Shown here: piece after piece, positions 17,710 to 27,500 of the stretch
How the letters are laid out: each line of letters opens with the position of its first letter
Position numbering within the stretch: position 1 is the first letter of the stretch
Source of the DNA: Streptomyces lunaelactis
Lineage (GTDB): Bacteria; Actinomycetota; Actinomycetes; Streptomycetales; Streptomycetaceae
Length of the DNA: 64,000 nt
Assembly: GCF_003054555.1 (NCBI RefSeq)
Contig: NZ_CP026305.1
Coordinates: 1-64,000 of the forward strand
Direction: 5' to 3'
Made by a program: the position numbers and the translations under genes
The notes under the pieces: model-generated
What the model was told of the DNA's origin: nothing
Databases searched by the model: none
Seen by the model: only the letters and a program-made list of their open reading frames with translations

Positions 17710-18608
17710 GCGTTCCCCTCTTCGTCGTCCGGCACGACCACCGTGCCGACTCCCTCGTCCGTGAACATCTCGAGCAGGACCGAGTGCTGGATGCGGCCGT
17801 CGATGACGCGGGCGTTGCTTACGCCGTTACGCACCGCGTGCAGACAGCCGGCCATCTTCGGCACCATGCCGCTGGCCAGCTCGGGCAGCAGCTTCTCCAG
17901 CTCCGTCGCCGTGAGCCTGCTGATCACCTCGTTGCTGTTCGGCCAGTCCTCGTAGAGGCCTTCGACATCGGTGAGCACCATCAGCGTCTCGGCGCCAAGC
18001 GACGCAGCGAGTGCCGCAGCCGCCGTATCAGCATTGACGTTGTAGACATGTCCGTCGTCCTGTGAGTGGGCGATCGAGGAGATCACCGGGATCCGGCCGT
18101 TCTCGATGAGCGCCTCTACGGCGCCGGTGTCGACCTCGGTGATCTCGCCGACCCTGCCGATGTCGACCAGCTCACCGTCGACCTCGGGCCAGTGCCTGGA
18201 GGCGGTGATGGTGCGCGCGTCCTCGCCGGTGAGGCCGACGGCAAGTGGCCCGTGCTGGTTCAGCAGGCCGACGAGCTCGCGCTGGACCTGTCCTGCGAGA
18301 ACCATGCGTACGACGTCCATCGCCTCGGGTGTGGTGACGCGCAGGCCCGCCTTGAACTCGCTGGCCAGACCGCGCCGGTCGAGCTCCGCGCTGATCTGAG
18401 GTCCGCCTCCGTGCACGACCACCGGCTTCAGTCCGGCGTGGTGCAGAAAGACGATGTCGTGGGCGAAGGCGGCCTTCAGCTCGTCGTCGACCATGGCATT
18501 GCCGCCGAACTTGATGACGGCGATCTCGCCGCGGTGGCGGATCAGCCACGGCAGCATCTCGATGACGGACTCGGCCTTGGCCAGGGCTGGGTGCTGATAG
18601 GTCTTCAT
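17706..18608 (-). CDS. argB: N-acetylglutamate kinase
   Basis: A 300-residue amino-acid kinase. VIKFGGNAM near residue 33 is the phosphate-binding Lys-Gly-Gly motif and [11 protein letters not shown] is the acetylglutamate-binding loop. It phosphorylates N-acetylglutamate. Long ArgB forms with an N-terminal helix, as here, are usually the arginine-inhibited hexamers; whether this copy keeps inhibition cannot be told by eye and matters for precursor supply. It overlaps argJ and argD by 4 bp each. Confidence 0.95.
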   Translation of the reverse strand: MKTYQHPALAKAESVIEMLPWLIRHRGEIAVIKFGGNAMVDDELKAAFAHDIVFLHHAGLKPVVVHGGGPQISAELDRRGLASEFKAGLRVTTPEAMDVVRMVLAGQVQRELVGLLNQHGPLAVGLTGEDARTITASRHWPEVDGELVDIGRVGEITEVDTGAVEALIENGRIPVISSIAHSQDDGHVYNVNADTAAAALAASLGAETLMVLTDVEGLYEDWPNSNEVISRLTATELEKLLPELASGMVPKMAGCLHAVRNGVSNARVIDGRIQHSVLLEMFTDEGVGTVVVPDDEEGNA

Positions 18609-19759
18609 GAGGCGTACGCGCTGTTCTCGTGGACGTACTCGGCGGTCAGGTCATTGGCCCAGACGGTCGCCGGCTCCGTGCCCGCCGCGAGGTCGGCCGT
18701 GATGACGACCTCCCGGCCGCGCAGGTCCACCCCGTCGCGGTCCTCGCCGATCGCCCCGTCCTTGCAGACCCACACACCGTTGAAGGCGACGTTCAGCCGG
18801 TCCGGGTCGAACTCGGCCTGTGTGGTGCCGATCGCGGCGAGCACCCGGCCCCAGTTGGGGTCCTCGCCATGGATGGCGCACTTGAGGAGGTTGTTACGGG
18901 CGATGGCCCGCGCGACCTCGACGGCGTCGTCCTCCGACGCCGCGCCCACCACGTCGATCCGGATCTCCTTGGAGGATCCCTCGGCGTCGCCGATGAGCTG
19001 CCGCGCGAGATCGTCGCACACGCTCCGTACGGCCTCGGCGAACTCCCCGTACTCCGGGGCGGTCTCGGAGGCACCGGAGGCTAGCAGCAGCACGGTGTCG
19101 TTGGTGGACATGCAGCCGTCGGAGTCGACCCGGTCGAAGGTGGTACGGGTCGCCGCGCGCAGCGCCCTGTCCAGGCTCTCGCTGCCGAGGTCCGCGTCGG
19201 TGGTCAGGACCACCAGCATCGTGGCCAGACCGGGAGCGAGCATGCCCGCGCCCTTGGCCATCCCTCCGACGGTCCAGCCGGCGCCCTCGTACACGGCGGT
19301 CTTGTGCACCGAGTCGGTGGTCTTGATGGCGACCGCGGCCCTCTCGCCGCCGTCCGCGGACAGTTCGGCCGCCGCCTTCCCGACCCCGGTGAGCAGCCGG
19401 TCCATGGGCAGTCTTATACCGATGAGCCCGGTGGAGGCGACCGCGACCTGGTCGGCGCTGTGCCCGTCGAGTACCTCGGCCACCTTCTCGGCCGTCGCTC
19501 GCGTGTCCTTGAGGCCCTCCGGTCCCGTACAGGCGTTGGCGCCACCCGAGTTGAGGACGACGGCGCTCACCACCCCGTCCGCGAGAACGCGATTGCTCCA
19601 CACCACGGGCGCGGCCTGCACCCGGTTGGAGGTGAAGACGCCCGCCGCGGCCCTGCTCGGACCGTTGTTGACCACCAGGGCCAGGTCCGGGTTGCCGTTG
19701 CTCTTGATTCCGGCTGCGACGCCTGCGGCCGAGAAGCCCTGCGCTGCCGTGACACTCAT
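18605..19759 (-). CDS. argJ: Ornithine acetyltransferase / N-acetylglutamate synthase
   Basis: A 384-residue ArgJ. It recycles acetyl from N-acetylornithine to glutamate, releasing ornithine. The self-cleavage region is [15 protein letters not shown], with Thr of the ATML motif the expected N-terminal nucleophile of the beta chain. ATG 19759 is chosen by GGAG just upstream and by the conserved start MSVTAAQGF; the frame extends further but without conservation. It heads the argJBDC unit and is divergent from mbtH across a 544-bp control region with a strong palindrome. Confidence 0.95.
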   Translation of the reverse strand: MSVTAAQGFSAAGVAAGIKSNGNPDLALVVNNGPSRAAAGVFTSNRVQAAPVVWSNRVLADGVVSAVVLNSGGANACTGPEGLKDTRATAEKVAEVLDGHSADQVAVASTGLIGIRLPMDRLLTGVGKAAAELSADGGERAAVAIKTTDSVHKTAVYEGAGWTVGGMAKGAGMLAPGLATMLVVLTTDADLGSESLDRALRAATRTTFDRVDSDGCMSTNDTVLLLASGASETAPEYGEFAEAVRSVCDDLARQLIGDAEGSSKEIRIDVVGAASEDDAVEVARAIARNNLLKCAIHGEDPNWGRVLAAIGTTQAEFDPDRLNVAFNGVWVCKDGAIGEDRDGVDLRGREVVITADLAAGTEPATVWANDLTAEYVHENSAYAS

Positions 19760-20303
19760 GGCGAAACTCCTATGGTGGAAAATCCCAGTTTCTTCAAGGG
19801 GGCGAGGGCGAACGCCGACAAGGCCGCGGCCGGTGGGGCTGGGCCGCGTTGGCGGTGTTCCGCGAAGACGGAGGGACGCCCTCTCAGCGAGGGGTTCGCC
19901 ACGAGCCGCTGAGCCGTCAGGCCCGGCCGGCGGGCACCCCATATCTCTGTCGCTGATGCCAGAGAGGTACGTCGGCCACTATCAGCCGGGACTTGACCGT
20001 CCGTCTAGCCTTTCGCGACAAACTGCTGGCAATTCAAGTTCTTCTGCACCGGGCTGTCCTGTCCACAGGACACCGGGCGGGCCGAGCCGGGGAGACCGTC
20101 CCTTTGACCGCCGGCGGATCACTGATAAGCATGGACAGAATAACCGGCCTGGAAGAGCCCGGAGTCGTCGTAACCGATGCTCTGACAGGCGGGAACACCC
20201 TAAGAATGCGGGCTGGGGAGCAGATCCATCTCGCACAGTACACGGATCATGAATCGCTTCTCAATAGGAAGCCGATCGTGAACGGCTTGAATTGGAGTGG
20301 ACG
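19760..20303. other. Divergent control region argJ / mbtH
   Basis: No gene is supported here. It holds the TGTCC-N8-GGACA palindrome at 20055-20072. Toward mbtH, TTGACC-N16-TAAGCA at about 20104-20131 is a plausible promoter. No classical ARG box (TGCAT...ATTCA pair) was found before argJ, in keeping with release from ordinary arginine repression. Confidence 0.5.
20055..20072. promoter_or_regulatory. Palindrome TGTCC-N8-GGACA, copy 1
   Basis: TGTCCTGTCCACAGGACA has perfect 8-bp arms around CC. Related copies are at 22195-22212 (ktzI/ktzT) and 53370-53387 (type II thioesterase). It is a candidate cluster-specific operator. Confidence 0.6.
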
Positions 20304-20516
20304 ATGAGCAGCAACCTGTTCGATGACGCGGATGGCCGGTTCTATGTCCTGGTGAACGAGGAGGAGCAGCACTCCCTGTGGCCGTCGTTCGTCGACGTTC
20401 CCGCCGGCTGGCGGGTGGTGTTCGGCGAGGAGGGCCACCAGCAGTGCCTGGACTTTATCGAGCAGAACTGGACCGACCTGCGACCGAAGAGCCTGCGTGA
20501 GGCGATGGCCGCGTAA
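20304..20516 (+). CDS. MbtH-like NRPS accessory protein
   Basis: A 70-residue MbtH-family protein. The signature [17 protein letters not shown] and NWTDLRP is complete. MbtH proteins bind adenylation domains and are needed for solubility or activity of many of them. ATG 20304 with GGAG at 20293 is preferred over an upstream start because the family begins with a short MSSN-type leader. It faces away from argJ, and converges on the ornithine hydroxylase gene with a hairpin between them. Confidence 0.95.
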   Translation: MSSNLFDDADGRFYVLVNEEEQHSLWPSFVDVPAGWRVVFGEEGHQQCLDFIEQNWTDLRPKSLREAMAA

Positions 20517-20555
20517 GCAGCTGCCGCCGGCAGTCTCCCAGCCGCACCGCGAGGC

Positions 20556-20600
20556 CTGCGAACGGCTCGTCAGCCCTGCTGACGGGCCGTTCTCGCAGGG
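20556..20600. terminator. Bidirectional hairpin between mbtH and ktzI
   Basis: GCGAACGGCTCGTCAGC (20558-20574) pairs with the segment 20578-20596 with one or two bulges. Confidence 0.65.
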
Positions 20601-20606
20601 CCCCGG

Positions 20607-21941
20607 TCAGACGGCGGCGGCGTGGAGCGGCTGCCCCCTATCCCGCGCGGGGCGGCTGCCCACGATGGAGTCGGCGATCTCGCCGCTGCGTACGGCGATG
20701 TTCGACAGCAGCGCCGACGACAGGCCGTGCGTGTGCTCGGTGCCGCCCTGGATGTAGATGCCGCAGGACAGTTCGGGGGTGGTGACGAGCCGGTTGTCGC
20801 GCTGCACCCGGTGGCGTCCCGCCGCATCGCGCAGGCAGTAGCGGTCGAGGTCCCCGAGCAGGCGGCTCGGCTCCATGGAGTCGTAGCCAGTGGCGAAGAC
20901 GATTGCGTCCACGTCGAGTTCCTGCGTGTGGCCGTCCAGCAGCGTGTCCAGGAGGACACGCGTTTCGTCGCCGGCCCGTTTGACCTCCCTGACCCTTGTC
21001 ATGTTGAGGAAATGCAGGCGTTCGGTGCCTTGTACGTCCTCGTCGTACGAGCGCCGGTACAGGTCTTTGATGACGTCGGAGTCGACGACGGAATAGTTCG
21101 TGTTCTTGTGGTAGCGCCAGAATGATTCGCGCGCCTTGTCCGTGCCGTAGTAGTAGTCGTCGACCGCGTCGGGGTCGAATATCTGGTTCGCGAAAGGCGT
21201 GTCGTCCGCGACGGAGTATCCGTACGACGGGAAGATCGCGGACACCTCGGCGTGCGGAAGGCTGTCGTACAGGAACCTGGTGATCTCGGCGGCGCTCTGG
21301 CCGGCGCCGACCACCGCCACGCTCTTCAGGTCGCCGGGGTTCATGCGCCGGTACTTCTCCAGGAACTCCGAGCTGTGCCAGACGCGTTCATCGCGCTCCA
21401 TACCGTCCGGCATGCGCGGCACCAGGCCCGTCGAGATGGCCACGTTGCGCGCGTTGACCACCCTGGTGGAGCCCGTGGCATTGTCCCGGGCTTCGACCTG
21501 CAGGTACTCGGAGCTCCCCGCCCCGGCTCCCTGCGGCAGCCGGATCGCGGTGACGTCCGACCCGTAGGAGACCCGGTCGGTGAACCTCGATGCCGCCCAC
21601 TCCAGGTACTGGTGGAACTCCAGACGCGTCGGGAAGAAGTCCATGTTGTTGACGAACCGCGCCAGCCGGCCCGACTCGTGCAGAAACGACACGTAGCCGA
21701 ACCGCGACACCGGATTCCGGAAGGTGGCCAGGTCCTTCAGGAACGAGATCTGCATGGTCGCCGACGGCAACAGCATGTTGCGGTGCCAGCCGAACGCGGA
21801 CTGCCGCTCGAAGAACGCGGCCCTGGTCGGATGCGCTGGAACATTCTCCTGGTGTTCTTCCAGGGAGATGGCGAGCGACAGATTTGACGGGCCGAAACCT
21901 ATGCCGACCACGTCGTATATCTCGTGTGCACGAGTACCCAT
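20607..21941 (-). CDS. ktzI: L-ornithine N5-monooxygenase (KtzI type)
   Basis: A 444-residue class B flavoprotein monooxygenase. The FAD-binding GIGFGPSNLS is near residues 13-22, the NADPH site VVGAGQSAAE near 207-216, and the C-terminal LSSALLSNIAVRSGEIADSI is typical of ornithine and lysine N-hydroxylases. It forms N5-hydroxyornithine. In siderophore clusters this feeds hydroxamates, but here a KtzT-type gene is divergent from it and no hydroxamate-forming genes are seen, so it should supply piperazate. ATG 21941 has GGGAGAA seven bases upstream; the longer frame lacks conservation. Confidence 0.93.
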   Translation of the reverse strand: MGTRAHEIYDVVGIGFGPSNLSLAISLEEHQENVPAHPTRAAFFERQSAFGWHRNMLLPSATMQISFLKDLATFRNPVSRFGYVSFLHESGRLARFVNNMDFFPTRLEFHQYLEWAASRFTDRVSYGSDVTAIRLPQGAGAGSSEYLQVEARDNATGSTRVVNARNVAISTGLVPRMPDGMERDERVWHSSEFLEKYRRMNPGDLKSVAVVGAGQSAAEITRFLYDSLPHAEVSAIFPSYGYSVADDTPFANQIFDPDAVDDYYYGTDKARESFWRYHKNTNYSVVDSDVIKDLYRRSYDEDVQGTERLHFLNMTRVREVKRAGDETRVLLDTLLDGHTQELDVDAIVFATGYDSMEPSRLLGDLDRYCLRDAAGRHRVQRDNRLVTTPELSCGIYIQGGTEHTHGLSSALLSNIAVRSGEIADSIVGSRPARDRGQPLHAAAV

Positions 21942-22194
21942 AGAGAATTCTCCCGCTAGCGTAGCTGTGACAGGGCATACCGAATTTTCGGCAGGCCAAC
22001 TTTTGTACCCCAAGAGGCCTCTGATTGGGAAAGTCGATAACTATCGTCAAGCTCACGGCTGGTGGTCTCGGAATCTCAACCGGTGATCCGGGAGACATGC
22101 ATTCAAGTATTGCACTTGAGAACACCGCGAAACTAACTTAGAGCGGCGGGACGAGCCTTGCAAGAGTTCCGGCGAGCCGCACACCGGGCGCCGC

Positions 22195-22212
22195 TGTCCT
22201 GTCGACAGTACA
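22195..22212. promoter_or_regulatory. Palindrome TGTCC-N8-GGACA, copy 2
   Basis: TGTCCTGTCGACAGTACA, one mismatch in the right arm, lies in the 380-bp divergent region between ktzI and ktzT and shares 16 of 18 positions with copy 1. Confidence 0.55.
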
Positions 22213-22321
22213 GCGATGCGGCCGACTCGAGAATTATTTGCAGCACCGCTCGAAGCACCAGTAGCTTCGACGACAACGAGAACCCCTACTGCGATTGAAA
22301 TCACCGAAGGGTGGATGCCGG

Positions 22322-23014
22322 ATGTTCGTTCCCAACCAGTATCGCGAACCGAACGGTTCGTGGATGGTCGACGTGATCCGTAAGAATCCGTTGGCGCTCA
22401 TGGCGACCAACAGCAGCCCGGCCGAAGGAAGTCCGCCCGCCGGCCCGTTCGCCACGCATTTGCCCGTGATACCGGATCCGCAGATGACCGGTGAATGGGC
22501 CGACGACCTGTCGGGTACGACCCTGTTGGGCCATATGAACAGAGCGAATCCCCACTGGGCCGCGCTCGAGACGGGCAGCGTCGTCCTGCTGGTCTTCACC
22601 GGACCGCACGGCTATGTCTCGCCGACGGTGTACGAGATGACGCCGGCCGCCCCGACGTGGAACTTCACCTCGGTGCATGTGCACGGCGTGCTGGAGAAGC
22701 TCGATCCGGGCGAGGAGACGCTGGAGGTGGTGCAGTCCACCGTGCGCGCCTTCGAAGGCGAATTCGGGACCGGCTGGGACATGTCCGAGTCGATCGGCTA
22801 CTTCCATAAGCTCGCGCCCGCGGTGGGTGCGTTCCGGGTCAGAGTGTCCGGGGCGGACGGCATGTTCAAGCTCAGTCAAGAGCAGGCGCCCGAGGTCCGT
22901 GACCGGGTGCAGCAGTCCTTCGCCGGGCGCGAGAGCAGTCGTCATCGCGAGACGGCCGAGCTGATGAGCGCGTTGCCGTGCCCGCACGCGGCCTTGAGCG
23001 GGCCGCCGGCCTGA
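22322..23014 (+). CDS. ktzT: Piperazate synthase (KtzT, PaiB family)
   Basis: A 230-residue PaiB/FMN-binding-fold protein. Family motifs are present in order: MFVPNQY, ATHLPVIPD, LLGHMNRANPHW (His71), VFTGPHGYVSPTVYE, WNFTSVHVHG. Databases usually label this family negative transcriptional regulator, but KtzT is a heme enzyme that closes N5-hydroxyornithine by N-N bond formation to L-piperazate. Its position divergent from an ornithine N5-hydroxylase, next to ornithine genes and NRPS modules with a piperazate-like code, supports the enzymatic role. ATG 22322 is the conserved start. Heme ligands cannot be assigned with certainty by eye. Confidence 0.9.
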   Translation: MFVPNQYREPNGSWMVDVIRKNPLALMATNSSPAEGSPPAGPFATHLPVIPDPQMTGEWADDLSGTTLLGHMNRANPHWAALETGSVVLLVFTGPHGYVSPTVYEMTPAAPTWNFTSVHVHGVLEKLDPGEETLEVVQSTVRAFEGEFGTGWDMSESIGYFHKLAPAVGAFRVRVSGADGMFKLSQEQAPEVRDRVQQSFAGRESSRHRETAELMSALPCPHAALSGPPA

Positions 23015-23034
23015 ACCTCGTCCAGCACTGCCTT

Positions 23035-23068
23035 CAGGGCCCTCGCTCCTCACGGAGTGCGGGCCCTG
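23035..23068. terminator. Hairpin between ktzT and lmbU
   Basis: CAGGGCCC and GGGCCCTG with an inner CTCC/GGAG stem, between convergent genes. Confidence 0.65.
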
Positions 23069-23123
23069 TGGCTTGTGGTCCGGGCGGAGGCGGAACTCCG
23101 CTGCGTCCGCCGGCTCGGCGGGA

Positions 23124-23831
23124 TCAGGCACTGATGCTGGCCCGCTCCTGGACCTCTTCCATCTCCGCCATCTCATCCAGAGCCTGTCCGGCCGCGCTGT
23201 CGAGCGTCTCCAGGACCCACTGCTCGAGACCGAGTCCCGACTGCTCCGCGGCCTTGTGCCACCACTGGAGACGGCTGCCGGGCAGCGCCAGGCGCCGCGT
23301 CGTCTCGAGCTGCTTGGCGCTTCGCGGCTCGTCCGCCCGCGCCATGCGCAGAGCGCCGCGTAGCTGCTTGGTGGTCCACTTCTTCTGCTCGGCACGGTCG
23401 AGCCACAGCTCCTGCTCCTCGACCGGCAGGGACGCTATCTCGGCGTGGTGCTGGAACGTCAGCGCGTGGCGCCGCCGGCCGAACTCGAACCGCCGGGCGA
23501 CCCACGCGTAGTTCCGCAGGGTCTGGTACTGCAGCCCGGCCGTACGGATGCCCCGCTGGTAGCGGTCGGTGTAGTGGTCCTTCCCGTGGACGAGCCAGTC
23601 ACCGAGCCACCACGACGACGAGTCCACGATGCCCGAGAGCTGACGGCCGGCCTGCTCCCAGTCCTCGTAACTCATCCCGGCCGGTATCTGCAGACCCACC
23701 TTCGTCGTGAGCACCTGGCCGTGGCGCAGCTCGTCACCGCTACTTCTGCGCTGCCGGGGCAGGGCCTGCGGCCTTCTGCGGAACGTGGCGACTTTGGCGC
23801 CTTCGAGGTCACTGGTCCGATTGGTCATCAT
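23124..23831 (-). CDS. lmbU: LmbU-family transcriptional regulator
   Basis: A 235-residue protein matching the LmbU family, known from the lincomycin cluster. The conserved core DSSSWWLGDWLVHG, YQTLRNYAWVARRFE and LTFQHHAEIASLP includes a helix-turn-helix-like segment. LmbU proteins are cluster-situated DNA-binding regulators, mostly activators. Two ATGs (23831, 23828) follow a GGAGG site; the second has the better spacing. The upstream region carries a minus-strand SARP-type direct repeat at 23976-23993, 145 bp before the start, so this regulator may itself be under SARP control. Its own targets are unknown. Confidence 0.9.
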   Translation of the reverse strand: MMTNRTSDLEGAKVATFRRRPQALPRQRRSSGDELRHGQVLTTKVGLQIPAGMSYEDWEQAGRQLSGIVDSSSWWLGDWLVHGKDHYTDRYQRGIRTAGLQYQTLRNYAWVARRFEFGRRRHALTFQHHAEIASLPVEEQELWLDRAEQKKWTTKQLRGALRMARADEPRSAKQLETTRRLALPGSRLQWWHKAAEQSGLGLEQWVLETLDSAAGQALDEMAEMEEVQERASISA

Positions 23832-23975
23832 GCCTCCGTGTGAGTGGACGCGAATGCGGCCTCGACCACAAAACCTCCCGAGTCATGGCGGCCACCGGCC
23901 TCTTCCCCTGCGCCCCTGTGGCGCGACCGTCTCTCGCAGGGCGAGGTTTCTCATGAGGAATCGAACACCTCACCG

Positions 23976-23993
23976 CGCAACGCCCGCGCAACA
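23976..23993 (-). promoter_or_regulatory. SARP-type heptamer repeat toward lmbU
   Basis: On the minus strand TGTTGCG-N4-CGTTGCG (23993-23987, 23982-23976), pitch 11 bp, the spacing SARP activators recognise. It is back to back with the plus-strand site at 24011-24028. Confidence 0.65.
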
Positions 23994-24010
23994 GGGCGGT
24001 GCCGTGGCCG

Positions 24011-24028
24011 TGTTGCGCACCTGTTGCG
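24011..24028 (+). promoter_or_regulatory. SARP-type heptamer repeat toward chorismate mutase
   Basis: TGTTGCG-CACC-TGTTGCG, perfect heptamers at 11-bp pitch, 59 bp before the ATG of the chorismate mutase gene. The block from here to about 24053 is also similar to the region before the methyltransferase gene (58547 onward). Confidence 0.75.
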
Positions 24029-24086
24029 GGTGATTCGGTCTGCTGGTCCCCGACGGTTCGCCCGAACTCGAGAAGAGGCCCCGAAG

Positions 24087-24389
24087 ATGACCGCCACCAC
24101 CACTGCGCAGGCGTCCACCGAGAAGACCGGCGCCCGCACCGAGCACGCCGCATCGCTCATCGGCAACGCCCGCGAACGGATCGACGCGCTCGACAACCGC
24201 ATCATCGGCCTGATCCGGGAACGGGTGGCCTTCTCGGCCATGATCCAGGAGGCCCGCATCGCATCGGGCGGCCGCCGCGTGAATCTCTCCCGTGAGATGG
24301 AGATCCTGTCCCACTACAGCGACGCGTTCGGCAAGCCCGGCACCACCCTCGCGATGACGCTCCTGGAGCTCGGCCGGGGCCGTATCTGA
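24087..24389 (+). CDS. Chorismate mutase (AroQ type)
   Basis: A 100-residue all-helical AroQ-type mutase. NARERIDALDNRIIGLIRER and AFSAMIQEARI form helix 1 with the active-site Arg and Lys/Arg positions; VNLSREMEILSHYS begins helix 2. It converts chorismate to prephenate, toward Phe and Tyr. ATG 24087 follows a GAAGAGG site; the longer frame upstream overlaps the SARP boxes. A phenylalanine-coded A domain opens the NRPS, so extra prephenate for D-Phe is a sensible role. Prephenate dehydratase and aminotransferase are not in the window and may come from primary metabolism. Confidence 0.9.
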   Translation: MTATTTAQASTEKTGARTEHAASLIGNARERIDALDNRIIGLIRERVAFSAMIQEARIASGGRRVNLSREMEILSHYSDAFGKPGTTLAMTLLELGRGRI

Positions 24390-24435
24390 GCCCAGGCACA
24401 CGCGAGGCGCCGCGGGCGCCGATCCGCACCCAGGC

Positions 24436-24465
24436 AAGGCCCGGCCGTCACCACGGCCGGGCCTT
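24436..24465 (+). terminator. Terminator of the chorismate mutase gene
   Basis: AAGGCCCGGCCGT, loop CACC, ACGGCCGGGCCTT: perfect 13-bp stem. Confidence 0.8.
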
Positions 24466-24525
24466 CCGCTGTCCAGGGTGATGTCCCCGACAGGGTGGCA
24501 GGTAAGTCGTCACGAGCGCACGCAA

Positions 24526-24554
24526 CGGCCCGCCGAGCAGAGCTCGGCGGGCCG
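24526..24554 (-). terminator. Terminator of the NRPS operon
   Basis: CGGCCCGCCGAGC, loop AGA, GCTCGGCGGGCCG: perfect 13-bp stem 35 bp after the stop of the last NRPS gene. Confidence 0.8.
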
Positions 24555-24588
24555 AAGTGCTTTCACCGTGTCGTGCAGCCGCAGCCGC

Positions 24589-27500
24589 CTACGCCTGGTC
24601 GGCCACCACGGCAGCCAGTTCGGCGATCGTCTGCCGCCTGAACACATCCTTCGCGGAGATCGGCAGTCCGGCCTTCTTCGCCTTGGCGACCACCATGATG
24701 CCCAGGATCGAGTCGCCGCCGAGTTCGTAGAAGTTGTCGGTGATACCGACCTGCGGGAGGCCGAGTACGTCGGCCCAGATCCCGGCGAGCGCACGCTCGG
24801 TGTCGGTGCGCGGCTCGAGGCCGCTGTCGGTGTCCGCCGTGTGCTGCGGTGCCGGCAGCGCCCTGCGGTCGATCTTGCCGTTCGGGGTCAGCGGGAACTC
24901 GGCGAGCGGCACGAAGGCGGACGGCACCATGAACTCCGGTAGCCGGGCGGCGACGAAGTCGCGCAGTTCGGCCGCCTCCGGCTGCTGCCCGGCGGCGGGC
25001 CGGACGTAGCCGACCAGGCGCTTGTTCTGCCCGTCGTCCTCCACGGCCATGACGAACGCGGCCTCGATGCCGGGGTGCTGTGCGAGGACCAGCTCGATCT
25101 CGCTGGGCTCGATCCGGTAGCCGCGGACCTTGACCTGGTGGTCCACCCGGCCCACGTACTCGATGGCTCCGTCCGGCGTCCAGCGCACCAGGTCCCCGGT
25201 CCGGTACAGCCGGTCGTCCGGTGCCTCGCCGAGCGGGTTGTCCAGGAAGCGTTCCGCGGTCAGCTCCGGGCGGTTGAGATAGCCGCGGGCCACCCCGGGG
25301 CCGGCGATGTACAGCTCGCCGACCACGCCGATGGGCACCGGGGCCAGCTGCTCGTCCAGTACGTAGACCGTGGTGTTCGCGAGCGGGCCGCCGATGGGCA
25401 CGGCCGCGTTCTCGTCGGCCTCGCGCACCAGATGCCACGTGGCGTACGTGGTGGTCTCGGTGGGCCCGTAGACGTGCAGCAGCCGCTGCGGGGGCTCGGC
25501 CGCGAGGACCTGGGCCACCCGGGAGGAGTTGACCGCCTCGCCGCCGAAGAGCAGATGCCTCAGCGTGCGGAAGGCGGAGGGGTCCGCGGCGACGACCTGG
25601 TTGAAGACGGCGGTGGTCAGGAACAGCGTGGTGATCCGGTGCCGGGTCAGCGCACCGATCAGCGCGGCCGGATCGAGGAGCGTGTGCTTGTCGATCACGA
25701 CAAGGCCGGCTCCTGCGACCAGCGGCGCCCAGATCTCGAAGGTCGCCGCGTCGAAGGTGGCATCCGCGCCCTGGCCGACGATGTCGTCCTCGCGCAGCGC
25801 TACGTAGTCGGCGTTGCACACCAGCCGGGTGATCGACCGGTGCTCGATCACGGTCCCCTTGGGCTTGCCCGTCGAGCCCGAGGTGTAGATGACGTACGCG
25901 GCGTCGCGCGCCGAGACCGGGATGCGCGGCGGCTCGGCCGAGTGCGCGGCCAGCGCCTCCTGCTGTTCGTCCAGGCAGATCATCCGCACGTCGGTGGCCG
26001 GCAGCCTGCCGGTCAGCCGCCGCTCGGTCAGGCACACCGCGGCCTCGGCGTCGGCGAGCATGAAGCTCAGCCGGTCGGAGGGGTATTCGGGGTCCAGCGG
26101 CAGGTAGGCGCAGCCCGCCCGCAGGACGCCGAGCAGCGCGGCGAACAGCTCAGGTCCGCGCGGCAGGCACACCGCGACGAAGGATCCCGGCCGGACACCG
26201 GCCGACGCCAGAAGGTTGGCAAGGCGGTTCGCCCGGGTGTCCAGCTCCGCGTAGGTCACCGTGGTCGAACCGTCCACCACCGCGACCGCGTGGGGCCGGG
26301 CGCGCGCCTGCTCGCCGACCAGCTCGTGCACACCCCGGTCGGCGGGGAACTCGGCCCGGTTGACCGCCCAGTCGGCGGTGACGATGCGGCGCTCCTCCTC
26401 GTCGAGGAGGGGGAGATCGCCGACCGGCCGCGAGGGGTCGGCCACCGCGGCGGTCAGCAGCACCACCAGGTGGCGGGCCAGGCGCTGCATGGTGGTCGCG
26501 TCGAACAGTGCGGTGTCGTACTCCAGGACACCGGCGATGTCACCGGCGCTGGTCTCGGTGAACTCGACGGTGACGTCGTAGGCCGAGGGCACACCGGACG
26601 GGTGGAACTCCCGCAGGCTGAGCCCGGGCAGCTCGGCCGTCTCACCGAAGGCGTCGCGCAGCAGTACCATCGCCTGCACCAGGGGCTGACGGCCGCCGTC
26701 CCCCCGGTCCCCCAGCTCGTCCACGAGGCGCTCGTAGGGCACGTCCTGGTGCGAGAAGGCGTCCAGAACGGTGAGGGTGTTCTTGGCGAGAAGCTGCGTG
26801 AACGGGGTTTGCGGCAGCACGGTCCCGCGCAGGACGAGGGGGTTGGCGAAGTGGCCGACCAGGCCGTCGAGCTCCTGGCGGGGGCGGCCGGTCGCCATCG
26901 TGCCGAGCGCCAGGTCCTGCTGCTGGCTGTAGCGGGAGAAGAGCACCTGGCAGGCCGTGAACAGTCCGGAGAACAGCGTGCTGCCGCCCTCCTGGGCCAG
27001 GTCGGCGAGGCCGCGGACGACGTCTGCCGGCACGCGGAACTCGTGCAGCGCGCCGGTCGCAGTGCGCACGCCTGGCCGTGGCCTGTCAGTGGGCAGGCGC
27101 AGGACGGGCAGGTCGGCGAGCCGCTCGCGCCAGCACTTCAGGCGCGAATTGAGCTTGGCGTCGGTGAATCGCTTCCGCTGCCAGGCCGCATGGTCCGCGT
27201 ACCTCGCCCGGAGCTCGGGCAGCCGCGAGGGCCTGCCCGCCACGGCGGCCGCGTACAGCTCGCCCAGCTCCGCGGTGATGACGTCCTTCGACCAGCGGTC
27301 CGCGGCGATCTGGTGCAGGCACAGCACCAGCACGTGCTCGGTGGCGGTCAGCCGGGCAAGGAGCACACGCAGCACCGGTCCACGGGCGAGGTCGAAGGGT
27401 GCGGTGACCACCTCCCGTATCCGGGCGTCCAGCTGGGGCTCGCGTGCCGCCTCGGGCAGTGGCTCAAGGTCGGCGAGCTCCGGCTCGACGGGGGCGGCGG

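Noticed and set aside
19993..20307. Short plus-strand frame before mbtH
   Set aside because: No domain; it covers the palindrome and promoter region and has no good ribosome site.
20607..21941. Reading the ornithine hydroxylase as part of a hydroxamate siderophore cluster
   Set aside because: No hydroxyornithine acyltransferase, iron uptake genes or hydroxyornithine-type A-domain code was found; a KtzT-type gene is adjacent.
22322..23014. Annotation as FMN-binding negative transcriptional regulator (PaiB)
   Set aside because: The fold fits, but context with ornithine N5-hydroxylase and piperazate-coded NRPS modules favours piperazate synthase.
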